NCBI GenBank assembly: GCA_937927895.1
Contig: CALGKA010000012.1
Span: 1-64,000, forward strand
DNA from: an uncultured Granulosicoccaceae bacterium
GTDB lineage: Bacteria; Pseudomonadota; Gammaproteobacteria; Granulosicoccales; Granulosicoccaceae
Length of the DNA: 64,000 nucleotides
Direction of reading: 5' to 3'
This document shows positions 8,829 to 18,252 of the stretch, in pieces. Numbering within the stretch: position 1 is the stretch's first letter; the number at the start of each line of letters is the position of its first letter. Position numbers and translations under genes: made by a program. The notes under the pieces are model-generated. The model saw nothing but the letters and a program-made list of their open reading frames with translations, searched no databases and was not told the DNA's origin.

Positions 8829-9575
8829 CTATAAAGGCTCAATGTATAGTTGATCGCCTTCAAGACGTATCTGTACAGGACAATTTTTTATTTCCTCAGG
8901 AATTTCCTCTAGTACTTTATAGTGCCCTGCCACTGATACCAATTGAGCTTCAAGTGCTGAACAATATATTCGCGCACTTGTATCACCATGAACACCGCAT
9001 AACGCACGGCCACGCAAGGTACCGTAGACATGAATATTGCCATCAGCAATCAGTTCAGCATCGGGGTTGCATTGCGACAGCACTATGAGATCACCGGCCT
9101 CTGCCGTACATTGCTGGCCCGCACGAACCGGTGTATCGATCACAATAGATCTACTTTGCTCACGCAGCCGCTCAAGTTTTTCGGTCTCTTCCTTCGTGCG
9201 TTCAGCACTACCTGATGCAGCCAATTCAACTATCGGAACACCTATATTCTGAAATTTTTCGCGCAGTGATTCTTCAATGCCGCGTACCGCCACGGGCAAA
9301 AGTTGTTGTTGCCTAACCATTTTGAACAGCGAGTTAAAGTCAAAATTTTCAGTGATAGATACGTTCGCAAAATCTACAATGACGGGTGTATTTTTAAAAA
9401 ACGCAGGCGCTTGCGAGACGCGCTCTGTTAGATCAGTGTTAATAGATTTTAAATCACTGACTCTCAACACAATTGACATCAAGGTGTACATGTTGCCTTT
9501 GATATCAATAGCTTTTCTGGTGTTGCCGTTAGCAACACTTTTTTCTATAGCACTGTCGGTGGAGTTTTCCGTCAT
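8829..9575 (-). CDS. minC: Septum site-determining protein MinC
   Basis: Inhibitor of FtsZ assembly that places the division septum at mid-cell, working with MinD (membrane recruitment) and MinE. The N-terminal domain (about 20-115) is followed by a charged linker and the C-terminal beta-helix with the family signature ADGNIHVYGTLRGRA near residue 178 and GDTSARIYC after it. Length is about 248 aa. I chose the ATG at 9575; a GTG at 9623 would add 16 unconserved residues, and neither start has a clear ribosome binding site. minD and minE, which normally follow minC, are absent here: the next kilobase holds no gene. Confidence 0.92.
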   Translation of the reverse strand: MTENSTDSAIEKSVANGNTRKAIDIKGNMYTLMSIVLRVSDLKSINTDLTERVSQAPAFFKNTPVIVDFANVSITENFDFNSLFKMVRQQQLLPVAVRGIEESLREKFQNIGVPIVELAASGSAERTKEETEKLERLREQSRSIVIDTPVRAGQQCTAEAGDLIVLSQCNPDAELIADGNIHVYGTLRGRALCGVHGDTSARIYCSALEAQLVSVAGHYKVLEEIPEEIKNCPVQIRLEGDQLYIEPL

Positions 9576-9852
9576 AGGAGAGCAATAGAAGGCTTTGAGT
9601 TTATGGGACCGCCACTCTGGCACGCTGATCTTACAATAATGATATCACCGCCCACCTGGCTACAAAACGGTTTCCATACCTGAAAACGCCGGAATCGAAC
9701 AAAGCCATTCAGTGTTTACGATTCAATACAGCGTTGGCTTACTATTGGTAAGCACGAGAAAAAAGCAAGGCAAACGGGAGAGGAATACTAAACAACAGAC
9801 AAATCGGCGCTGTCAACTGCCGGCATAACGCCGACAGCTGAGACACTACCTA

Positions 9853-10131
9853 TTAGTCACGCGAGGTCACTTCTAGTAGGTGATAACCAAACTGTGTTTT
9901 CACAGGGCCATGAACTTCACCAACCGCTTCATTAAAAACTACTTTATCAAATTCAGGCACCATCATTCCTGGACCGAATGAACCCAGATCACCACCTTGC
10001 TTACCTGAAGGACAACTAGAGTGCTCTGAAGCTAGCGCTGCGAACTCAGCACCGTCTGCAATTTGTTTTTTAAGGTCAAGGCATTTTTCTTCTGAATCAA
10101 CCAATATGTGTCTTGCTGTAGCTTGTGACAT
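9853..10131 (-). CDS. ppiC: Parvulin-type peptidyl-prolyl isomerase (PpiC-like)
   Basis: Small cytoplasmic parvulin of 92 aa that catalyses cis-trans isomerisation of Xaa-Pro bonds. It is a single rotamase domain with the typical segments ARHILV, FAALASEHSSCPSG, GGDLGSFGPGMMVPEF and TQFGYHLLEV. There is no signal peptide. Length and sequence match PpiC. The start has GGAG 7 bases upstream. It is a stand-alone gene. Confidence 0.93.
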   Translation of the reverse strand: MSQATARHILVDSEEKCLDLKKQIADGAEFAALASEHSSCPSGKQGGDLGSFGPGMMVPEFDKVVFNEAVGEVHGPVKTQFGYHLLEVTSRD

Positions 10132-10318
10132 GTAAAAACTCCTATTAATTTAAGGGAATAAATAAAAATAGATTAGACAAAATAAGGGGTAGTTTTTTAA
10201 AGAGCGATTAGGCTCGGCAATAATGAAACTAATTTACTGACAGTCACCAATAAAGGCAGTCGATACGGAATATTCGACCCCTTTGGTTTAAGCTTGCGCA
10301 ATATTTGCGCAAACCAAT

Positions 10319-10597
10319 CTATGACATACCAGGCTTCCAAACACCAGACGCCGAAGCCATCTGTTGTTCTGATTGCTGTCGCGATACATCGTCAGATACT
10401 TGCGCCGCAAATGCCATTAGTTCCTCTAGCACTTCCCTTTTCTGCGGCTCTGGCATGCCTTCCTGGCCCAATAAAAAACCAATGATAGCGCTCAGGTATT
10501 GCGAGGCGACTCCCGGATCTTGGGCAGCTGGGTCGTGTTGCGACAATACTTGCCTGATATCTGCAACAAATTTTCCACTGAGTTGAAGTTGTGACAT
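10319..10597 (-). CDS. Small conserved-looking protein of unknown function
   Basis: Protein of 92 aa, mostly predicted helical, with two amphipathic stretches (residues 5-20 and 30-70) and a Gln/Ser-rich C-terminus. No membrane segment, cysteine motif or known domain is visible. It lies divergently upstream of bolA, about 150 bp away. The ribosome binding site is weak. The coding call rests on length, an uninterrupted frame and reasonable composition. Function unknown. Confidence 0.5.
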   Translation of the reverse strand: MSQLQLSGKFVADIRQVLSQHDPAAQDPGVASQYLSAIIGFLLGQEGMPEPQKREVLEELMAFAAQVSDDVSRQQSEQQMASASGVWKPGMS

Positions 10598-10748
10598 GCC
10601 AACACTAAATATTTATGAAAGAATTCTAAGGATATCAGAAATGCGTACGACTCGCGCCACAGGACAGTAAACTACTTAGCAAAATACCCTGCTCTGCACG
10701 GCATTCACAATCAATTACAGTCGCTAACCACCCATAATCGAGGTCCGC

Positions 10749-11072
10749 TTGAACATTCAATCAATAATCCAATCAAAAATTGAGGCAGCACTTCAAACCA
10801 CCGTGCTTGAAGTTGAGAATGAAAGCCACATGCATAGTGTTCCGGCGAATTCCGAAACTCATTTTCGTGTGGTACTGGTCAGTGAGGACTTCGATAGCAA
10901 ACCGTTAATTGCCAGGCACAGGCAACTCAACAAGCTATTGGAAGAGGAACTCAACGGTGGCGTACATGCGCTTGCTTTGCACACCTATACACCAGCAGAG
11001 TGGCAAGCACGCGGCGAGTCTGCAAAGGCATCACCTGAGTGTCGTGGTGGCTCGGCAGCAGAGTCAAAGTAG
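10749..11072 (+). CDS. bolA: BolA family protein
   Basis: BolA-type protein (107 aa), a small alpha/beta fold that partners monothiol glutaredoxins in iron-sulfur trafficking and affects cell shape. Family features are IQSIIQSKIEAAL at the N-terminus, SHMHSVPANSETHFRVVLVS (the histidine region) and the helix with RHRQLNKLL, then VHALALHTYTPAEW. The start is TTG, supported by GAGG 5-6 bases upstream. The C-terminal tail after residue 90 is unconserved. It converges with slt. Confidence 0.9.
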   Translation: MNIQSIIQSKIEAALQTTVLEVENESHMHSVPANSETHFRVVLVSEDFDSKPLIARHRQLNKLLEEELNGGVHALALHTYTPAEWQARGESAKASPECRGGSAAESK

Positions 11073-11140
11073 GGGAAAGTCTAATCACGGGGCAAAGCAA
11101 GATGATCGCCCTGGTGACCACCACCAGCATTCGATTTGCG

Positions 11141-13084
11141 TTAGCCGGATTGAGATAACGCAGGCATACGCAACTGCAAACGCGTGACAGCACCGTTGTT
11201 GAGCAACCACTGTGACACCACTGTATTAAACAACACCGCTTGAACATAAGCTCTCGTTTCATCAAACGGGATAATCTCAGCCCATACGTCTGCAGCCATT
11301 GTTTGTTTTGGAATCCACTTATTTACCCGGGACGGGCCTGCATTGTAAGCAGCAGAGGTAAGCACAATATTGTTGCTAAACCGGCCGGATAAGTAATCAA
11401 GATACTTAACGCCAAGCTTAATATTTAAGTCACCTTCAATGAGCTGCCACTTTGGCGCTTTAATACCAAGCACTTTACCCATTTGCTTTGCGGTCGCCGG
11501 CATCAACTGCATGAGTCCGACTGCGCCGGCAGATGATTTTATATCGGCTATAAACAAGCTTTCCCTACGCATCACACCGTAAATAAATTCTCGCTCTACC
11601 GAGTATTCTTCTGACATACGGTTAACTGTACTTTCAAACGGTGCAGGAAAAAGCGCCTCAAGGGCACCGCGCTCACCAGCGGATATCATGGCGGCAAGCG
11701 CCCGATCATGCCAACCAACGCTCTGTGCCACAAAAGATGCAGCAATATACTTTTCTTTAGCTGCAGTCTTTAGTGCCTGATTCCATTCGCGCCGCCCTTC
11801 CCACGATATATCGACTAAAAAATATTCTATCGCGCGGGCAATTTGCGCTGAGTTGGCCAACGCCTCTACCTCTGCAGCACTCACTACAGGTTGATTCATA
11901 TTAAACGAGTAGTTTTTTCCAAGCTTGTCAGCAGCAAGAAACCCATAGTAGTCAAAACGATCCGCTATGCCTTCGTATGCCTTTACAGCAGCCAACTTAA
12001 ACCCTTGCTGCTCTAAACATCGCCCACGCCAGTAATTCCAACGAGACTCTTGCTGCTCTTTTTTGGTCAATTTTTCAAGCATTGCCAGACAGCGAGCCCA
12101 GTCTCCAGCTTGCAGTGCCAAACGCACACGCCAGAATCGAACATCACGATCAGCCTCCACCCGATCGAGTAAACCTGCAGCTTCAGGCAGATCGCGCTTT
12201 GCCGCTAAGACCGCGTATTTTGATAGCGTCTCATGAGTACGCTTATTACTAAAGCCAAAGCGTTTGGCATTCGCACGCCAAAACGCATGTGCCGCGACTA
12301 AATCTTTGCGCGCCCATCGCTTTAATAATTCAATAGCCATCTCTTGGTGATGAACAGAATCACCACGGACAGTTTTAGATGGCAGAATTTTTTCAGGCTT
12401 TTTTACACCTTCAATCCAGGCGGTAACCGTTCGCCGATCACGCTTATTAAAATACTTAAGGAGCTTTTCTGTTTGCTTTACATCACCACGCTTCAGCAGT
12501 GCGACGGCACGACTCCAAAGCGCACCAGTAGGCACATCGGGTACTGTTGACAACAACATAGCGAACGCTTCATCGCATCTTTTGGTGTGGCGCGAGACAT
12601 CAGCCCACAACACACTGTTAGACTTATCAAACTTTATCGCGTTGCCCGCTTTGAACCCTGACATTAGATCATCACAGGGGTGAACCGGGACGTTATCGCC
12701 CTTAGAAGCTTGGCGGTAGTCTTGCCAACGATCAAGCTTAGCACTGCGATTTTTAATCGCACTGAGTAGTTTTCGGTGCAAACGCTTATCGTGAGTAAAC
12801 TGATTTACCTGCTCAAGCATTTGCCCGGGTTTTGCGTGTAGATTGATCTCTTTTTTTAATAACAAAAAATCCAGGTAATCAGCCAACGGATAGTTATTGA
12901 GTTCGCTGCGACGAGACTTTACTTCGCTGATCTCACCACTCTCTAGTAGAGCCGTGAGTTGCAGAAACGTTTGGCGCTGAACACTGTAGCGATCTAAAAA
13001 AGACGCTGTCTCTGCCTGCACGTGGAGCGGCAGCACAAAGACACACAACAACAGAGAACGCGACAAGAAATTATTTTTGAGCAT
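11141..13084 (-). CDS. slt: Soluble lytic murein transglycosylase
   Basis: Periplasmic Slt70-type enzyme (647 aa) that cleaves peptidoglycan with 1,6-anhydro product formation. It has a signal peptide (residues 1-24, ending VQAETA), a long helical superhelix domain (about 40-470) and a C-terminal transglycosylase domain. The catalytic Glu is at about residue 507 in VMRRESLF, followed by SSAGAVGLMQLMPATA and the AAYNAGPSRV motif. Length matches Slt70. It is monocistronic between bolA and tatD. Confidence 0.93.
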   Translation of the reverse strand: MLKNNFLSRSLLLCVFVLPLHVQAETASFLDRYSVQRQTFLQLTALLESGEISEVKSRRSELNNYPLADYLDFLLLKKEINLHAKPGQMLEQVNQFTHDKRLHRKLLSAIKNRSAKLDRWQDYRQASKGDNVPVHPCDDLMSGFKAGNAIKFDKSNSVLWADVSRHTKRCDEAFAMLLSTVPDVPTGALWSRAVALLKRGDVKQTEKLLKYFNKRDRRTVTAWIEGVKKPEKILPSKTVRGDSVHHQEMAIELLKRWARKDLVAAHAFWRANAKRFGFSNKRTHETLSKYAVLAAKRDLPEAAGLLDRVEADRDVRFWRVRLALQAGDWARCLAMLEKLTKKEQQESRWNYWRGRCLEQQGFKLAAVKAYEGIADRFDYYGFLAADKLGKNYSFNMNQPVVSAAEVEALANSAQIARAIEYFLVDISWEGRREWNQALKTAAKEKYIAASFVAQSVGWHDRALAAMISAGERGALEALFPAPFESTVNRMSEEYSVEREFIYGVMRRESLFIADIKSSAGAVGLMQLMPATAKQMGKVLGIKAPKWQLIEGDLNIKLGVKYLDYLSGRFSNNIVLTSAAYNAGPSRVNKWIPKQTMAADVWAEIIPFDETRAYVQAVLFNTVVSQWLLNNGAVTRLQLRMPALSQSG

Positions 13085-13299
13085 CTATTCCACGGCTATT
13101 GATCAACCACACGAAGCGCCAATTTTCTAATACGTTTTTTGATTCACACTATATTCACGAACTACAATAGTTTCTATAGTCAATCAGTTGGCAGATGCGC
13201 GTGGGTTGTTTTAATTATGATATCGTTGCCAGCATAGCAGCGATCGCAACCGTATCAGCTGCGTCAGTTTCGCTTTAGTTTAACAGCATTGGAAAATTT

Positions 13300-14112
13300 G
13301 TGTTCACTGTAAGCCCCTCTAAAAAGCCTTTAATAGACATCGGTGCTAACCTTACACACGAGTCATTTAAAGAAGACTTCAGTGACGTTATAAAGCGTGC
13401 ACAGAGCGCAAATGTACAGCACCTTGTGTTGACCGGCTCAGACCTTAACGACAGTTTGAAGGCGATAACCATCGCAACTGAAAACCCTTCGTTATTTTCA
13501 GCCACAGCAGGCATACACCCACACTATGCTGATCAATATAACGTCGACACAAAATCTAAACTTACAGAATTATTGCAACAATACAATGTATCTGCAGTGG
13601 GCGAAACTGGATTAGATTTTTTCCGCGACATTTCACCGCGAGACGTACAAATAGAAAGCTTCATTGCTCACATAGAACTAGCAAAGCAATTCGACAAACC
13701 ACTGTTTTTACACCAGCGGCACGCGCACGATGCCTTTCTATCGATCTTGAAGGAACACAGAGCATCCCTGAGACACGTAGTGGTCCATTGCTTCACCGAT
13801 ACCGCCGAGGCGATGCAAGATTACTTAGATTTGGATTGTTATATTGGCATTACAGGCTGGATTTGCGACGAACGAAGGGGCGCGCACTTATTAAACTGCG
13901 TTGATTCCATACCATTGAACCGGCTTATGATCGAAACAGACGCACCCTACTTGATGCCGCGCAACTTAAGACCAAAACCTAAAACCCGACGCAATGAGCC
14001 TTGCACTCTACCAATAGTATTAGAGACGGTAGCTTCAGTCCGGCCAGAAACCGTAGATGCGCTGGCGCAAGCTACCACAGAGAACGCCAAGCGCTTTTTC
14101 GGGCTTAGTTAA
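13300..14112 (+). CDS. tatD: TatD-family metal-dependent DNase
   Basis: TIM-barrel metal-dependent nuclease (270 aa), close to enterobacterial TatD itself: DIGANLTHESF at the N-terminus, GIHPH, GETGLDF, VHCFTDT, IGITGWICDERRG, ETDAPYLMPR and RRNEPCTLP. It degrades DNA 3' to 5' and acts in DNA repair or cleanup. The start is GTG at 13300 with GGAA upstream. It is not linked to tatABC. Confidence 0.92.
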   Translation: MFTVSPSKKPLIDIGANLTHESFKEDFSDVIKRAQSANVQHLVLTGSDLNDSLKAITIATENPSLFSATAGIHPHYADQYNVDTKSKLTELLQQYNVSAVGETGLDFFRDISPRDVQIESFIAHIELAKQFDKPLFLHQRHAHDAFLSILKEHRASLRHVVVHCFTDTAEAMQDYLDLDCYIGITGWICDERRGAHLLNCVDSIPLNRLMIETDAPYLMPRNLRPKPKTRRNEPCTLPIVLETVASVRPETVDALAQATTENAKRFFGLS

Positions 14113-14115
14113 TTT

Positions 14116-14160
14116 GCAGCTCTGCCCAATTTACCGCAGCTCTGCCCAATTTACATTGGG
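14116..14160. repeat. 19-bp tandem duplication followed by a hairpin
   Basis: GCAGCTCTGCCCAATTTAC occurs at 14116-14134 and again at 14136-14154. The second copy runs into the inverted repeat CCCAAT-TTAC-ATTGGG (14145-14160). It lies just after the tatD stop, in the convergent gap with adk. There is no T-tract, so a terminator role is uncertain. Confidence 0.7.
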
Positions 14161-14183
14161 CCGAGCCAGCATCGCTTGCAGCT

Positions 14184-15581
<1,398 letters not shown>

Positions 15582-15615
15582 GTCACTCATGGCCCCAGCA
15601 AAGAACATCCTACAC

Positions 15616-15639
15616 AAAAAAGGGGCTAACGCCCCTTTT
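15616..15639. terminator. Bidirectional Rho-independent terminator
   Basis: AAAAGGGGC and GCCCCTTTT pair perfectly around a TAAC loop. The A-run and T-run allow termination in both directions. It lies between the convergent methyltransferase and the peptidoglycan-binding protein gene. Confidence 0.9.
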
Positions 15640-15666
15640 CTGTCACAACGGTTTAATAAAAACTCT

Positions 15667-16635
15667 CTATCGAAGCTTCACACTTAGCGAATCTAGAGTT
15701 TCCATCGTTACCCCACCACGAGCCAAGCCCGCAGAACGCTGATAACCTTCTACAGCCGTGAGTGTAGAACTACCCAACACACCATCGACATCACCCGGGT
15801 TAAAACCTTTGGTCTTAAGCGCTTGTTGTAAGCGCGCGATAATGTCCTGGTTGACATTGGTCTCACATAGGATCGGTTGCCAGTTAAGTCTCTCAGCAGA
15901 GACTTTGACGCGTTTAGTCACCGTTTGAAACTCAGCAGGAAGATTAATACGCTGCTCGCTCGCTGGTTGAACCATCTTGCGCACTTTAATAGTCGTGTAC
16001 TCTGCAGGGCTGGTAGCTTTGCGAACTTCAGCTGGTCGATCAACCACTTGCTTACGAATAGTTTTGAACACAGGGGGCACGTCTACTGCACGTGATGATG
16101 CTGGAGACTTTACAATCGTGCGATTAATCGTTTTATAGGTCGCAGGCTCTACCACTAAACAAAGAATCTCACCGGTCGTGTTATCAACCCGTTCTATTGG
16201 GCCACGGCCTTTTTTCCAGACAGTCTGCTCCGGTCGGTCAAGCACACGCTCTGAGACAGTCTCATACGTCGCAGGCACAGGCACTAGTCGGGTGCTAGCT
16301 GGCTCAACCATAATTTTTTCTTCCACCCAACGATAAACCGCGGGTACTACTTGAATGGATTCCGCTGCTTCTTTGGTTAGAACGCGCTCTTCCACCCACT
16401 CATATTTGGCTGGAATGATACTGACTTTTTCACTCGCCTCACGCTTCACGACCTTTTCACTGATCGTGTCGTATTTGGCTGGAACTAATACTTTGGCGTA
16501 GCACTCACCAGGCCGGGCATCCGGCGGGTAGAGGCTTAGGTTGTTCTGGCTCACATCCTGAGATTCAGCAACTCCGGTAGCAACTAGCGCAAACGCTATT
16601 GCAACCCCCAATTTATGTAAGTTTATAGATGACAT
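15667..16635 (-). CDS. Secreted repeat protein with C-terminal peptidoglycan-binding domain
   Basis: Protein of 322 aa with a signal peptide (about 1-25). After YPPDARPGECYAKV come about eight repeats of 22-23 residues (about 48-255) on the pattern V(x)PA(x)Y(x)T(V/I)(x)xx(V/I)(x)xx(P/E)A, for example LVPVPATYETVSERVLDRPE and LVVEPATYKTINRTIVKSPA. Repeat 4 carries a longer insert ending in a Cys. A PG_binding_1-type domain follows (about 265-322, with LQQALKTKGFNPGDVDGVLG). It is probably a periplasmic or envelope protein that binds peptidoglycan; the role of the repeats is unknown. It is monocistronic, with the terminator at 15616-15639 downstream. Confidence 0.8.
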   Translation of the reverse strand: MSSINLHKLGVAIAFALVATGVAESQDVSQNNLSLYPPDARPGECYAKVLVPAKYDTISEKVVKREASEKVSIIPAKYEWVEERVLTKEAAESIQVVPAVYRWVEEKIMVEPASTRLVPVPATYETVSERVLDRPEQTVWKKGRGPIERVDNTTGEILCLVVEPATYKTINRTIVKSPASSRAVDVPPVFKTIRKQVVDRPAEVRKATSPAEYTTIKVRKMVQPASEQRINLPAEFQTVTKRVKVSAERLNWQPILCETNVNQDIIARLQQALKTKGFNPGDVDGVLGSSTLTAVEGYQRSAGLARGGVTMETLDSLSVKLR

Positions 16636-16771
16636 ATCAACAATCTCTTATTGGTTGTTTTGGCACTGCGTAGCTCACAATCTAAATGTTGCGATACTGT
16701 TATGTGCATTATGTCGCAAAACTTACCGGTTTGTCACTCTAGTATCAAATTATTTTCAAGTTGATACACAT

Positions 16772-17455
16772 TTATGACATTCGCATCTTGGCGAAGGCCT
16801 CTGGATCCGCCAGTTCGCCGGTTTCAGGATCTAGCTCTGGATACGGCAAGCCGTGAGTATCGCAGTACACTGCCTCTTTTCGACGGTACCATTTGAACAA
16901 AGTTCGCTGATAAACCTCTGGATCCAGGCGGCATGCCGTGTAATAACCCGCCTCCTCTCGCTGACGCTGTGCCTCGGTTAGCACAATCGCTGCAGCCACA
17001 GATACGTTATAAGACTCAACCATACCCTGCATCGGGATGCTGACATGTGCATCTGCAAGATCAGCCGCCTCTTCACTGACACCAAATAATTCAGCACCAA
17101 AGAGCATTGCGGTTTTTTGGCAGTAATCGTTTTGCCTAAAATTGCCTGAACGCGCGCTCTTGTGCACGGCCACAATTCTAAACCCATCGCGCTTTAACGA
17201 CTCCATGGTGGGCTTAATTTGATGATGCACAGATACATCCAGCCATTTGTCACTGCCCATCGCAATACCGCTTCGCGCCCTGAAGGTTTCATCTTCGGGC
17301 ATAACCGCATGCAAACTAAACACACCAGTAGCGTCACAGGTTCGCATTATCGCGGACACGTTATGTGGCTTATGCATGTGATCAGTGATCACTGCAAGGT
17401 CAGGTTGACGCCTATCGAGACAAGCTTTTATTTTGTTAAATCGTTCTACAGTCAC
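16772..17455 (-). CDS. trmH: tRNA (guanosine(18)-2'-O)-methyltransferase TrmH
   Basis: SPOUT-class methyltransferase that makes Gm18 in the D-loop of tRNAs. It aligns over its length with E. coli TrmH: RRQPDLAVI, HKPHNVSAIMRTCDA (Asn and catalytic Arg), the trefoil-knot segments LFGAELFGVSEEA and IPMQGMVESYNVSVAAA, and GLPYP near the C-terminus. Length is 227 aa. The start is GTG, and its first bases overlap the TGA of the hydrolase gene by 3 bases within GTGA, so translation is probably coupled. Third gene of a metY-hydrolase-trmH operon. Confidence 0.93.
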   Translation of the reverse strand: MTVERFNKIKACLDRRQPDLAVITDHMHKPHNVSAIMRTCDATGVFSLHAVMPEDETFRARSGIAMGSDKWLDVSVHHQIKPTMESLKRDGFRIVAVHKSARSGNFRQNDYCQKTAMLFGAELFGVSEEAADLADAHVSIPMQGMVESYNVSVAAAIVLTEAQRQREEAGYYTACRLDPEVYQRTLFKWYRRKEAVYCDTHGLPYPELDPETGELADPEAFAKMRMS

Positions 17456-18252
17456 AAACAGCCTTCAATTATTTCAACTAGCGCACAATGCGTTGCTTCC
17501 GGTTTTTCAGACATCATCATGTGGCCGCAGTCGGGAAGGCATATTTTACGGGCATTGGGAAATGCCTCAAGCACTTTCAACGCACCTTTTACGGGTGTCA
17601 TTTGATCAAGCTCGCCAAGAATCAACCCCACAGGGCATTGTACTTTTGCCGCTGCTTCAAAACCTGCCGTGTAGTCTTTACACGCTTTGAGATCGGCATA
17701 CATTACACCGTCTGCTGCGTTTTCAAGTAGACGCTCACCCAGGTTTTGCGCAGAGATACCTGCTATTGGGTTATTGCCCAGTTGTGCGCCATAGCTGTGA
17801 CCGAACAAAGAAACAATATCTACCGATAAGTGATCGTTATCATGCGCAGCATTTAGCAATGCATCGCCAACCCCCATAGGCACTGCTGTACCAAGCATTG
17901 CCAAACACTTTATATTCGGCAACCTGGAGGCCACATCTAATGCCACCAATGAACCCATACTATGGCCAACAACATACACAGATTCTACCAAGTTGAGTGA
18001 CGTTAGAAGCCGCACTATAAACTCAGCATTTTCTTCTATGCTATTTAATACCTGCCCACCTGTTAGGCCATGACCAGGCAAATCCAGTGATACAACGTTG
18101 TATCCCGCTTTAGCCCAGTACCTGGCATATAAAGTCCAAACCGTATGATCAAGTGCCGCACCGTGTATAAAAACCATAGTGTCTTGCTCTGATTGGTGGT
18201 CAGCACCACCGGTATAGCAATACACTTCATAGCCCTCAAATTTCACCCTCAT
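17452..18252 (-). CDS. Alpha/beta hydrolase
   Basis: Alpha/beta-hydrolase fold enzyme (266 aa) with the oxyanion region HGAALDHTVW (30-39), nucleophile elbow GHSMGS (about 96-101), acid in GELDQMTP (about 213-220) and His in CGHMMM (about 241). There is no signal peptide, so it is cytoplasmic. Its ATG overlaps the metY stop (ATGA) and its stop overlaps the trmH start (GTGA). It could be an esterase or acyltransferase-like enzyme; MetX-type homoserine acetyltransferases are also alpha/beta hydrolases, but this protein is too short and lacks their motifs. Confidence 0.85.
   Translation of the reverse strand: MRVKFEGYEVYCYTGGADHQSEQDTMVFIHGAALDHTVWTLYARYWAKAGYNVVSLDLPGHGLTGGQVLNSIEENAEFIVRLLTSLNLVESVYVVGHSMGSLVALDVASRLPNIKCLAMLGTAVPMGVGDALLNAAHDNDHLSVDIVSLFGHSYGAQLGNNPIAGISAQNLGERLLENAADGVMYADLKACKDYTAGFEAAAKVQCPVGLILGELDQMTPVKGALKVLEAFPNARKICLPDCGHMMMSEKPEATHCALVEIIEGCL

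Noticed and set aside
11141-11265. Overlapping ORF at the end of slt (10951-11265 minus)
   Set aside because: It is a shadow of slt and bolA in another frame.
14116-14154. Direct repeats as a CRISPR seed
   Set aside because: Only two copies one base apart, no spacers and no cas genes.
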